From Streptomyces sp. NBC_00250 (lineage in GTDB: Bacteria; Actinomycetota; Actinomycetes; Streptomycetales; Streptomycetaceae): 64,000 bases of DNA. Shown here piece by piece: positions 34,801 through 42,130 of this stretch. The notes beneath the pieces were generated by a model. It saw only the letters and a program-made list of their open reading frames with translations. It was not told the DNA's origin and searched no databases. The stretch spans positions 7,612,001 to 7,676,000 of the forward strand of contig NZ_CP108088.1 of the NCBI RefSeq assembly GCF_036192275.1, in the 5' to 3' direction. A program made the translations under genes and the position numbers. The number at the start of each line of letters is the position of its first letter. Within the stretch, counting starts at the first letter, position 1.

Positions 34801-35784
34801 ATGCGTACAATTACGGACGTGAGCACTGTCGCGCTGGCCGTCACCGAGGGAATGCGGCACTTCGAGCTGTCCGTGGCGTACGAGGTCTTCGGCCCCGCCC
34901 CGGCCGGTGTGGGCGATCCCTGGTACGAGGTCGCCCTCTGCGGACCGGACGCCGTGCGGATCGGCCGGTTCCGGGTGGAGCCCGACGGCGGCTTCGACCG
35001 GCTGGCGCGCGCCGACACGGTGATCGTCCCCGCCCTGGCCGATACCGACGAGCCCCTGCCCGCGGAGCTCGTCGAGGCGGTGCGCGCCGCCCACGAGGCA
35101 GGCGCGCGCGTGGCCTCGCTCTGCACCGGAGCCTTCGTACTGGCCGCCGCCGGCCTCCTCGACGGCAGGCGCGCGACCACGCACTGGGCCCACACGGAGG
35201 AACTCGCCGCCCGCCACCCCCTGGTGGAGGTCGACCCGGACGTGCTCTACGTGGACGACGGCCGCGTGCTCACCTCCGCGGGCAAGGCCGCCGCGATGGA
35301 CCTGTGCCTGCACCTCGTCCGCCTCGACCACGGTTCGGCGGTCGCCAACACCGTCGCCCGCAGCCTGGTCGTACCGCCGCACCGCGCGGGTGGCCAGGCC
35401 CAGTTCGTCACCACCCCGGTGCCCGACCGGGACGACCACCCGCTCGGCGACCTGCTCCCCTGGGTGATGGAGCGCCTCGACCAGCCGCTGACCGTGGAGG
35501 ACCTGGCCTGCCAGGCGCGGATGAGCTCGCGCAACCTGGGCCGGCACTTCCGGTCGGTGACCGGTACGACCCCGCTGCAGTGGCTGCTGACCCAGCGGAT
35601 CCGCCACGCCCAGGAGTTGCTGGAGGCCACCGACGAGAGCGTCGAGGGCATCGCGACGGCCACCGGCATGGGCACCGCCACGACCCTGCGCCGGCACTTC
35701 AACCGCACCGTCGGCGTGCCCCCGGACACCTACCGCCGCACCTTCCGCTCACGAACCGGTCCGAAGCGGTTTCCGGCGGCGTGA
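34801..35784 (+). CDS. GlxA-type AraC-family regulator with DJ-1/PfpI domain
   Basis: A 327-residue regulator. The N-terminal DJ-1/PfpI-like amidotransferase domain includes ARVASLCTGAFVLAAAGLLDGRRATTHW, retaining the nucleophile-elbow Cys (SLCTGA). The C-terminal AraC domain has two helix-turn-helices: VEDLACQARMSSRNLGRHFRSVTGTTPLQWL and EGIATATGMGTATTLRRHFNRTVGVPPDTYR. Such proteins usually activate an adjacent gene; the divergent saccharopine-dehydrogenase-like gene is the obvious candidate. ATG at 34801 is chosen; GTG at 34819 is an alternative. The stop lies in the first unit of a tandem repeat. Confidence 0.9.
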   Translation: MRTITDVSTVALAVTEGMRHFELSVAYEVFGPAPAGVGDPWYEVALCGPDAVRIGRFRVEPDGGFDRLARADTVIVPALADTDEPLPAELVEAVRAAHEAGARVASLCTGAFVLAAAGLLDGRRATTHWAHTEELAARHPLVEVDPDVLYVDDGRVLTSAGKAAAMDLCLHLVRLDHGSAVANTVARSLVVPPHRAGGQAQFVTTPVPDRDDHPLGDLLPWVMERLDQPLTVEDLACQARMSSRNLGRHFRSVTGTTPLQWLLTQRIRHAQELLEATDESVEGIATATGMGTATTLRRHFNRTVGVPPDTYRRTFRSRTGPKRFPAA

Positions 35785-35930
35785 CGGAGCAGCCCCCGAC
35801 GGCGTCCCCCCGTGGCGTGACGGAGACGCGATCCCCGACGGCGCCCCGCCGCGTGACGGAGACGCGGTCCCCGACGGCGTTCTCCCGGCGGTGTGACCGA
35901 GAAGTGGTCCCCGATGGCGTGACAGAAGTG
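35778..35930. repeat. About 36-bp imperfect tandem repeat over the stop of the GlxA-type gene
   Basis: The core gcgtgacggag...ccccgacggcg occurs at 35779, 35815 and 35851 (period 36), then in degenerate form near 35891 (gtgtgaccgag) and 35917 (gcgtgacagaa). The gene's stop TGA (35782-35784) is part of the first unit and a tga occurs at the same place in every copy. Confidence 0.8.
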
Positions 35931-35934
35931 GACC

Positions 35935-35963
35935 TTAACCGGGGCCGCGCGGCTTCCTAGCGT
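35935..35963 (+). promoter_or_regulatory. Promoter TTAACC-N17-TAGCGT for the EamA transporter
   Basis: -35-like TTAACC (35935-35940) and -10 TAGCGT (35958-35963) are 17 nt apart; the ATG at 35971 follows 7 nt later, with GGAGG between. The mRNA is either leaderless or has a very short leader. Confidence 0.5.
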
Positions 35964-35970
35964 CGGAGGC

Positions 35971-37143
35971 ATGAACGCGAACGCCCTGCGAGGGGCCCTC
36001 CTCGTGACCCTCGCCTACGCCCTCGTCGGCGCCTCCTTCACCGCGAACAGCCTGCTCGGCGCCTATCCGTACGCGGGCGGCCAGGCCCTGCGCTACGGGG
36101 CCGCCTGCCTGCTCCTCCTGCCCTTGCTCGGCCGTGCCGGGCTCGCCCCGCTGCGGATCCTGACCGCCCGTCACTGGCTGCGGCTCGCCGCCCTCGCGGG
36201 GGTCGGCATGGTCGGCTTCAACCTGGCGATCCTCGCCGCCGAGCGGACCGCCGAGCCCGCCGTACCCGGCGTCCTGGTCGGCTGCGCCCCGGTCGTCGTC
36301 GCCGTCCTGGTCCCGCTGACCGAGGGCCGCAGGCCCGCCCCCGCCGTGCTGTACGGGGCGCTGCTCGTCGCGGCGGGTGCCTTCACCGTGCAGGGCTGGG
36401 GGCGTACGGACCTGGCGGGGATCGGCTGGTCGGTGGCCGCGCTCGCGGGCGAGGTGGGGTTCACCGTGCTCGCCGTGCCGGTGCTCCGGCTGCTCGGGCC
36501 GAAGCTGCTGACGGCCGCCGTGTGCGGGGTCGGCGCGGCGGAGGCGGCGCTCGTGGGCCTGGTGGTGGACGGGGCGGGTCTCGTCCGGATGCCGACGGCG
36601 GTGGAGGCGGGCGCCCTGGTCTGGCAGGCGGCCCTGGCCACGGTGGTCGGATTCGTCCTGTTCTACATGGGCGTCCAGCGGGTCGGCATGGAGCGGGCCA
36701 CCCTCTTCACCGGTGCGATCCCGGTCGCCGCCGCGCTGAGCGCCGCCCTGGTCGCGGGCGCCGCCTTCGGCCTCCCGCAGGCGGTCGGCAGCCTGCTCGT
36801 GGGGGCCGGTGCCGCGGTGGGCACCGGCCTGTTCGCGCGACGGCCAGGGAAGGCGTCAGAGGCTGCTGCCGTCCAGGATCACCCGCGCGACGAGAGCCGG
36901 GTCGTCGCTCATGGGCACATGACCGCAGCCGGGCAGCCGGACGAGCCGCGCGGCGGGGATGGTGTGCTTGGCGCGGATGCCCTGCCGGGGCAGCAGCAGC
37001 CGGTCGCGGGTGCCCCAGGCCACGGTGACGGGCACGGCGGGGAGGTCGTCGCGGAAGCGCACGCTCCCGCCGGCGGCCAGGGTCTGCCGGAAGCCGGTGG
37101 CCCCGCGCAGCGCGAGCGTCTCGGCGTGGACGGCCGAGGGTGA
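35971..37143 (+). CDS. EamA/DMT transporter with C-terminal run-on antisense to the next gene
   Basis: The first about 295 residues are an ordinary ten-helix EamA transporter (LVTLAYALVGASFTANSLLGAY through LLVGAGAAVGTGLFARRPG). No stop codon follows; the frame continues for about 97 more residues, hydrophilic and rich in Gly/Ala/Gln/His (GQQQPVAGAPGHGDGHGGE), which are the antisense of the convergent hydrolase gene. The tail's composition does not look like a domain. Either the stop codon was lost and the tail is tolerated, or the sequence has an error near 36845. Substrate unknown. Confidence 0.8.
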   Translation: MNANALRGALLVTLAYALVGASFTANSLLGAYPYAGGQALRYGAACLLLLPLLGRAGLAPLRILTARHWLRLAALAGVGMVGFNLAILAAERTAEPAVPGVLVGCAPVVVAVLVPLTEGRRPAPAVLYGALLVAAGAFTVQGWGRTDLAGIGWSVAALAGEVGFTVLAVPVLRLLGPKLLTAAVCGVGAAEAALVGLVVDGAGLVRMPTAVEAGALVWQAALATVVGFVLFYMGVQRVGMERATLFTGAIPVAAALSAALVAGAAFGLPQAVGSLLVGAGAAVGTGLFARRPGKASEAAAVQDHPRDESRVVAHGHMTAAGQPDEPRGGDGVLGADALPGQQQPVAGAPGHGDGHGGEVVAEAHAPAGGQGLPEAGGPAQRERLGVDGRG

Positions 37144-37689
37144 ACGGCGCCCCGGGCGCGCGTAGATGGTGCTGGTGAGCACCGCGCGCCCGGCGGACGT
37201 ACGGGAGAGGCGCTCGATCACCGGTACGGGCAGCGACCTCGCCGCGCCCCGCATGGCCCGTAGCGTCACGAAGGCGTACCGCCGTTCGCCCTCCGACCAG
37301 AAGCCGGCGGGGGAGAGGGCGGTGACCGAGCGCACCAGCTTCTCCCGGCCGAGCTGCAGGGCGAGCAGCCCGCCGAGCGAGTTCCCCGCCACGTGCGGGC
37401 GCTCGATCCCGACGGCCTCGCAGAAGGCGCCGAGCACGCTCCCGACGGTGGCCAGGTCGTAGGGGCAGCCGTCGGGCAGCTCGTCCGAGGCGCCGAAGCC
37501 GGGCAGGTCGACGGCGATCACGTCCCGCTCGGCGGCCAGGATGTCGAGGACGGGCTCCCAGGCCTGCCAGTGGTGCCCGATGCCGTGCAGGAGGAGCAGC
37601 GGTTCACCGGAGCCGCGGCGTTCGTACGTGAGGGAGGCCGTGCGGGGGCCCGCCGGGGTCTCGATCGTGAACGCGATCCGTTCGGGCAT
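36856..37689 (-). CDS. Alpha/beta hydrolase
   Basis: 277 residues with the canonical fold: LLLLHGIGHHWQAWEPVLDILAAERDVIAVDLPGFGASDELPDG contains the HG oxyanion region and the strand-4 DLPGFG, AGNSLGGLLALQLG gives the nucleophile Ser, and GCGHVPMSDDPALVARVILDG the catalytic His. No lid domain of note. The substrate is unknown. The gene is convergent with the EamA gene, whose ORF overlaps 288 nt of its coding end, and divergent from an ECF41 sigma factor gene 122 nt away. Confidence 0.87.
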   Translation of the reverse strand: MPERIAFTIETPAGPRTASLTYERRGSGEPLLLLHGIGHHWQAWEPVLDILAAERDVIAVDLPGFGASDELPDGCPYDLATVGSVLGAFCEAVGIERPHVAGNSLGGLLALQLGREKLVRSVTALSPAGFWSEGERRYAFVTLRAMRGAARSLPVPVIERLSRTSAGRAVLTSTIYARPGRRSPSAVHAETLALRGATGFRQTLAAGGSVRFRDDLPAVPVTVAWGTRDRLLLPRQGIRAKHTIPAARLVRLPGCGHVPMSDDPALVARVILDGSSL

Positions 37690-37811
37690 GCGGACTCCCT
37701 GTCCTGAAGCTTTTAGACGTCCTGTCAGTGAGAATTACCGATCAGTAGCCTGGAGTTCAAGACCTCCGGCCGAAACTGGACACGGAGCCGAACGTGGGCT
37801 GGGATGGGCAG

Positions 37812-38714
37812 GTGCCTGACATTGCGACCGACACCCTGACCGAACTCTTCGAGGAGCACCGCTCGATGCTCCTCGGCGTCGCCTACCGGATGCTCGGCCG
37901 CGCGGCCGACGCCGAGGACGTCGTCCAGGAGGCCTGGCTGCGCTGGACCGCCGAGGACCGTGCCGAGGTCCGCGAACCCCGCGCCTTCCTCGTACGGATC
38001 ACGACACGGCTCGCCATCGACCGCCTCCGGCAGGCCCAGGCGCGCCGCGAGTCCTACGTCGGCCCCTGGCTGCCCGAGCCCGTGGTCACCGACTTCGGCC
38101 CGACCGCGCCCGACACGGCCGAGCGTGCCCTGCTCGCCGACTCCGTCTCGCTCGCGGTCCTGGTCGTCCTCGAATCCCTCTCCCCGCTGGAGCGGGCCGT
38201 CTTCGTGCTGCGCGAGGCCTTCGGCTTCCCGTACGGGGAGATCGCCACCGCCCTGGACCGCTCCGAGGCGGCCGTTCGCCAGCTCGCCGGGCGCGCCCGC
38301 CGCCACGTCGACGAGGGCAAGCCGCGCTACGACGTCGACCCGAACGAGCGCCGCGACCTCACCGAGCGCTTCCTCTCCGCCGCGGCGGGCGGCGACCTCG
38401 CCGGCCTGCTCGCCCTGCTCGCCCCGGACGTACGGCTCGTCGGCGACAGCGGCGGCAAGTCGAAGGCGCCGCTGCGGATCATCGACAGTGCCGACAAGGT
38501 CGGCCGCTTCCTCCACGCCACCGCCCAGGGTGCGGACGAGCGCTTCGAGTTCCGCTTCGTCGAACTCAACGGCGCCCCCGCCCTCCTCGCCCTCGCCGAC
38601 GGGCAGGCGGACTCCGTCTTCCAGATCGAGGTGCTCGACGGGCGCATCCAGTGCGTCTACATCATCCGTAACCCCGACAAGCTCCAGGGCCTCGCCGACG
38701 CCGCGGCCCTCTGA
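37812..38714 (+). CDS. ECF41-group (SigJ-like) RNA polymerase sigma factor
   Basis: About 300 residues. Region 2 is FEEHRSMLLGVAYRMLGRAADAEDVVQEAWLRW, region 4 is LSPLERAVFVLREAFGFPYGEIATALDRSEAAVRQLAGRARRHV. The extra C-terminal SnoaL-like domain, with DSGGK (matching the group's DGGGK) and the terminal NPDKL motif, defines group ECF41, in which this domain controls activity in cis in place of an anti-sigma factor. The usual partner gene (carboxymuconolactone decarboxylase, oxidoreductase or epimerase) is missing; an alpha/beta hydrolase is divergent. GTG at 37812 is chosen, GTG at 37794 is possible. A strong intrinsic terminator follows. Confidence 0.92.
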   Translation: MPDIATDTLTELFEEHRSMLLGVAYRMLGRAADAEDVVQEAWLRWTAEDRAEVREPRAFLVRITTRLAIDRLRQAQARRESYVGPWLPEPVVTDFGPTAPDTAERALLADSVSLAVLVVLESLSPLERAVFVLREAFGFPYGEIATALDRSEAAVRQLAGRARRHVDEGKPRYDVDPNERRDLTERFLSAAAGGDLAGLLALLAPDVRLVGDSGGKSKAPLRIIDSADKVGRFLHATAQGADERFEFRFVELNGAPALLALADGQADSVFQIEVLDGRIQCVYIIRNPDKLQGLADAAAL

Positions 38715-38766
38715 GGTCCGAAGGACCGCCCCGACCGAACCGATCACGCCGATCGGCCGGAACTTG

Positions 38767-38799
38767 CCCCGCCTCCCACCCCGGGAGGCGGGGTTTTTT
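38767..38799 (+). terminator. Intrinsic terminator with U-tract after the ECF41 gene
   Basis: ccccgcctccc (38767-38777), loop acccc, gggaggcgggg (38783-38793), then six T residues. It is a classic rho-independent terminator and the only one with a full U-tract that I saw in this window. Confidence 0.9.
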
Positions 38800-38881
38800 G
38801 CTGCGCTGGGCTCACGGGGACGCGAACGTCCTGTGAACGATCTAGGTCAGAGGGTCACATTCAGGGGCGTTCGACAGAGGA

Positions 38882-38916
38882 TTGGTCTTGACCAAGGGAT
38901 TGGCTCGCCTTATGGT
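38882..38916 (+). promoter_or_regulatory. Promoter with dre-like operator over its -35 box, upstream of the GntR gene
   Basis: TTGACC (38888-38893) and TATGGT (38911-38916) are separated by exactly 17 nt, a good HrdB-type promoter. The -35 is inside the perfect inverted repeat ttggtc-tt-gaccaa (38882-38895), which matches the HutC/DasR operator form TGGTCTAGACCA except for the two central bases. A bound GntR regulator would block this promoter, so autorepression or DasR control is likely. A leader of about 75 nt follows to the GTG at 38997. Confidence 0.65.
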
Positions 38917-38996
38917 CGCAGAGTTAGTGCAGGAACCTTTAATAAACAAGGGCGCGGAAAAACGCCGCGGGACACGGCGAATTGCGGAGGATCAGG

Positions 38997-39737
38997 GTGG
39001 GGACCACGCAGCTGGCATCGGTACCGGAGCCGAAGTACCAGCACCTCAAGACAGTGATCGGCGAAGCACTCGACTCGGACTTCGCGGTCGGGGAGATCCT
39101 CCCCAACGAGCGCGAGCTGGCGGCACGCTTCGGCGTCGCCCGTGCCACGCTCCGCCAGGCCCTGGAGCAGCTGGAGCTGGAAGGCCGACTGCAGCGCCGT
39201 CGCGGCGTCGGCACCACGGTCGCCCCGCCGCGCGTCGGCGTCGACGTCTCCACCACCCAGCACGCCTGGCCGGGCGTCGGGGACGAGGCCTGGCAGTCCC
39301 TGGACTCCGCCGCGGACGTGGCCCCGGCCGCCGTCGCGCGCGTCCTGGAGAACGACGCCGAGGAGCGGGTGCACATCGTCCGCCGCATCCGCGTCAGCCA
39401 GGGCCAGCCCGTCGCCGCCGAGCTGCTGTACGTGCCCGCCGGATCCGTCCCGGGCCTCAGCGCCATCGACGCGCCCGCCGGAGTCGCCCGCGCCCGCGCC
39501 GTGCTCCGCGAACTCCAGCACCTCGCCCTCGACGGCCAGGACCGCTCCGTGGAGCTCGGATCCGCCCGCGCCGACGACGCCAAGGAGCTCGACCGGCTGC
39601 CGGGCGCGCCCGTGCTCGTCGTGACGACCCGCTACCTCTCCGGAGGGCGTACCGCCGCCGTCTCCGTGGCCACCTACCGCGCCGACACCTGCCGCCTCAC
39701 CTTCGGCGACTCGGTCGACCTGGTCATGGCCTCGTAA
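38997..39737 (+). CDS. GntR-family (HutC/DasR-type) transcriptional regulator
   Basis: 246 residues. N-terminal winged helix KYQHLKTVIGEALDSDFAVGEILPNERELAARFGVARATLRQALEQLELEGRLQRRRGVGTTV, then a UTRA ligand-binding domain with the HIVRRIRVSQGQPVAAELLYVPA signature of the HutC subfamily, which often senses sugar phosphates or imidazole compounds. GGAGG stands six bases before the GTG at 38997 and fixes the start. The promoter carries a palindrome of the type bound by this subfamily. A convergent ROK-family repressor gene follows, so both may be sugar-responsive. Confidence 0.9.
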   Translation: MGTTQLASVPEPKYQHLKTVIGEALDSDFAVGEILPNERELAARFGVARATLRQALEQLELEGRLQRRRGVGTTVAPPRVGVDVSTTQHAWPGVGDEAWQSLDSAADVAPAAVARVLENDAEERVHIVRRIRVSQGQPVAAELLYVPAGSVPGLSAIDAPAGVARARAVLRELQHLALDGQDRSVELGSARADDAKELDRLPGAPVLVVTTRYLSGGRTAAVSVATYRADTCRLTFGDSVDLVMAS

Positions 39738-39769
39738 CGCCCCTCCCACGAACACCGAACACCGGCCCG

Positions 39770-39808
39770 ACGGCCCGTCGCGAGGGATACGACCTAGCGG
39801 CGGGCCGT
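39770..39808. terminator. Inverted repeat between convergent GntR and ROK genes
   Basis: acggcccg (39770-39777) pairs with cgggccgt (39801-39808). The loop contains the ROK stop codon. It is a probable bidirectional terminator of moderate strength. Confidence 0.45.
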
Positions 39809-40975
39809 CACCGTGCCGTCGACCGCGAACAGCTGCTCCTCGACGTGGTCGAGGGCGAGCCGCAGCGCGCCCGTCCCCACGGCGGCCTCGCCGAGCAGGG
39901 ACAGCACCACCCGCGGCGGCCGCAGACAGAACCGGGCCAGCTCCTCCCGGAGCGGCTGGAGCACGCCGTCCAGGCCGGCCGCCCAGCCGCCGACGACCAC
40001 CAGCTCGGGGTCGATCGCGAGCACCAGGGCCGCCACGTCGTGCACGAGCCGCTGGATGAACCGCTCCACCGCCGCCTCCGCGCGCGCGTCGCCCTTCCGG
40101 GCCAGCGCGAACACCTCGGCGACCGCCTGCTCGTCCAGCGGGTGCAGCGGCTCGTCCGTCGTCGACAGCAGATGCTCGGGGGTCACGCCCCGGCCGAGCA
40201 GGTGCAGGGCGCCGATCTCCCCGGCCGCGCCGCCGAAGCCGCGGTGCAGCCGGCCGCCGATCAGCGAACCCGCGCCCGGGCTCAGCCCGGCCAGTACGAA
40301 GACGATGTCGTCGGAGTCGGTCGCGGCACCCTTCCAGTGCTCGGCGACGGCCGCCGCGTTCGCGTCGTTCTCCACGATCACCGGGCACTTGAAGGAGCGC
40401 CGCAGGCGCTCGCCGAGCGCGAGACCCGTCCAGCCCGGCAGGGCCGTACCCAGGCGGACCGTTCCGTCGGCCTCCACGATGCCGGGGGTGCCGACGCCGA
40501 CCGCCCGCAGATTGGACCGGGCGACCCCGGCCCTGCGCAGCACGTCGGCGACGACCGTGCGCACCCGGTCGAGGCGCTCGTCCTCGGGCGCCGTCTCCGA
40601 CACCTCGCGCGACCCTGCGCCGATGATGCGCCCGTCCAGACCGGAGAGCAGCGCGGCGACCCGGTGCGGGCCGATCTCGATGCCGAGCAGATGACCGGCC
40701 TCCGCGCGGAAGCGGAACCTCCGCGCCGGACGCCCCTGCCGCCGGGCCTCGCCCTCCTCGGGCGCCGCCTCGACGACGAGACCGCCCTCCATGAGTCCCT
40801 CGACGACCCCTTCGACCGTGGGCCGTGAGAGGCCCGTGATCCGGGTCAGGTCCGTGAGCGTGGGCGCGTCGGCGCCACGCAGCGCATGGAGTACCACCGC
40901 GGAGTTGATCCGCCGCAGCAGAGACGGATCCCCGCCGGTCAGCCGCCCCACAGTGTGTCCTCCCAGCTCGTGCAC
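39794..40975 (-). CDS. ROK-family transcriptional regulator
   Basis: 393 residues: an N-terminal MarR-like winged helix (SLLRRINSAVVLHALRGADAPTLTDLTRITGLSRPTVEGVVEGLMEGGLV) fused to a ROK sugar-kinase-like domain (LLGIEIGPHRVAALLSGLDG; VGVGTPGIVEADGTV; PVIVENDANAAAVAEHW). The catalytic-type Asp in ENDAN is kept. The ROK cysteine cluster CxCGxxGCxE is missing: after GGAAGEIGALHLLGRG there are no cysteines, so zinc binding there is unlikely. The protein probably regulates carbohydrate genes. The start at 40975 is GTG. Confidence 0.88.
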   Translation of the reverse strand: MHELGGHTVGRLTGGDPSLLRRINSAVVLHALRGADAPTLTDLTRITGLSRPTVEGVVEGLMEGGLVVEAAPEEGEARRQGRPARRFRFRAEAGHLLGIEIGPHRVAALLSGLDGRIIGAGSREVSETAPEDERLDRVRTVVADVLRRAGVARSNLRAVGVGTPGIVEADGTVRLGTALPGWTGLALGERLRRSFKCPVIVENDANAAAVAEHWKGAATDSDDIVFVLAGLSPGAGSLIGGRLHRGFGGAAGEIGALHLLGRGVTPEHLLSTTDEPLHPLDEQAVAEVFALARKGDARAEAAVERFIQRLVHDVAALVLAIDPELVVVGGWAAGLDGVLQPLREELARFCLRPPRVVLSLLGEAAVGTGALRLALDHVEEQLFAVDGTVTARR

Positions 40976-41125
40976 CTCTTCGGCGGATGGTACTCAATGG
41001 GCACGGTCGCGGCGAGTGCCGCCCCCACCACGCACCGGATCCGCCCCCGCCCCGGGGCCCGCCGCCGTCGGTCCGCCGTTCCTGACGCGGCGCCAACTGT
41101 CAGTGGTGGGGGCTTTACTGGGTGC

Positions 41126-41542
41126 ATGACCACGGCAGGCCATCTGGCGGCGATCGACGTGCTTCGGGCCCGGGGGTTCGACGGCGGACCGGACTTCCAT
41201 CTGGCGGAGCTCGCGACGAGCGAGGAGTTCTGGGAGGACGACGGCACGCGCCGCGAGATCGTCGAGGACCAGTACCAAGCGGAACGGGACGGGCTCGCCG
41301 CCCTGCTCACCGCGCGCTGGGGCCCGCCCCGGGACCTCGACCTCGGGCCCGTACTGGAGAGAAGCATGGACGGGGAGCCGATACCCGAACCCTGGGCGTC
41401 GCTCAGTGGCCACACCCCGGAGCTGTGCCTGTGGCGGGTCGACGGGTACTGGATCGGCCTCGGCGTCTCCCAGTGGGACACGGAGCTGCCGTTCCAGCTT
41501 CTCGCCGTGACCACCACGGTGGAACCGCCCGAGGGACGGTGA
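41126..41542 (+). CDS. Hypothetical protein
   Basis: I do not recognise a family. The 138-residue product is acidic, with no membrane helix, signal peptide or cysteine cluster (one Cys in PELCLWRVDGYWIGLGVSQWD). That Trp-rich C-terminal stretch suggests a compact soluble domain of the SMI1/SUKH-like or immunity-like type, but I cannot support that. The ATG at 41126 is chosen; sequence upstream overlaps the promoter region of the divergent ROK gene. Codon use matches its neighbours, so it is probably a real gene. Confidence 0.65.
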   Translation: MTTAGHLAAIDVLRARGFDGGPDFHLAELATSEEFWEDDGTRREIVEDQYQAERDGLAALLTARWGPPRDLDLGPVLERSMDGEPIPEPWASLSGHTPELCLWRVDGYWIGLGVSQWDTELPFQLLAVTTTVEPPEGR

Positions 41543-41572
41543 GTACCGGGCCTGCGTGACGGCCCAGCCTCC

Positions 41573-42130
41573 TCAGGGAGCCTGCGCGGCCTCCCGGAGG
41601 CGGGCGTACTCCTCGGCCATCGTCGCCGCGGTCCAGTGCGCGTTCAGGCCGCTCGGGTTGGGCAGCGCCCAGACCCGGGTGGATCCGATCATGCGCTCCT
41701 GCGGGCCGATGGCCGCCTTCGGTTCGCCGAACGCCGTGCGGTACGCGGTCACACCGACGACCGCGAGCCACCGGGGCGCGAGGCGCTCCACCTTCCCGGT
41801 CAGGATCCGCCCGCCCTCGCGGTACTCCTCACGCGTCAGTTCGTCGGCCCGCGCGGTCGCCCGCGCCACCACGTTCGTGATCCCGAGACCGTGCAGGAGG
41901 AGCTCTTCCTGCTCGTCCGGCCGCAGCTGCCGTGGGGTGAAGCCGGACAGATGGAGCACCGGCCAGAAGCGGTTGCCGGGACGGGCGAAGTGGTGGCCCG
42001 TCGCCGCCGTCATGAGACCCGGGTTGATCCCGCAGAACAACACCGAGAGGCCGCCCGCCACCACGTCGGGAACGACGCGGCCACGGGCGGCCTCCAGCTG
42101 CTCCTTGGTGAACCGGGGGCTCCCGGTCAG
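41573..42130 (-). CDS. mug: Mug-type G/U mismatch-specific DNA glycosylase
   Basis: About 185 residues of the uracil-DNA glycosylase superfamily, family 2. VLFCGINPGLMTAATGHHFARPGNRFWPVLHLSGF carries the active-site GINPG motif with the Asn that defines Mug, and VWALPNPSGLNAH is the NPSGLN DNA-binding loop. It excises uracil or thymine mispaired with guanine. The frame has no ATG, GTG or TTG at a sensible place before the conserved region; I place the start at CTG 42130, which overlaps the purB stop as CTGA, analogous to ATGA coupling. Confidence 0.8.
   Translation of the reverse strand: MTGSPRFTKEQLEAARGRVVPDVVAGGLSVLFCGINPGLMTAATGHHFARPGNRFWPVLHLSGFTPRQLRPDEQEELLLHGLGITNVVARATARADELTREEYREGGRILTGKVERLAPRWLAVVGVTAYRTAFGEPKAAIGPQERMIGSTRVWALPNPSGLNAHWTAATMAEEYARLREAAQAP

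Noticed and set aside
37690..37811. tgtcagtg as an ECF41 promoter
   Set aside because: TGTCA alone occurs, but no CGTC at the needed distance was found.
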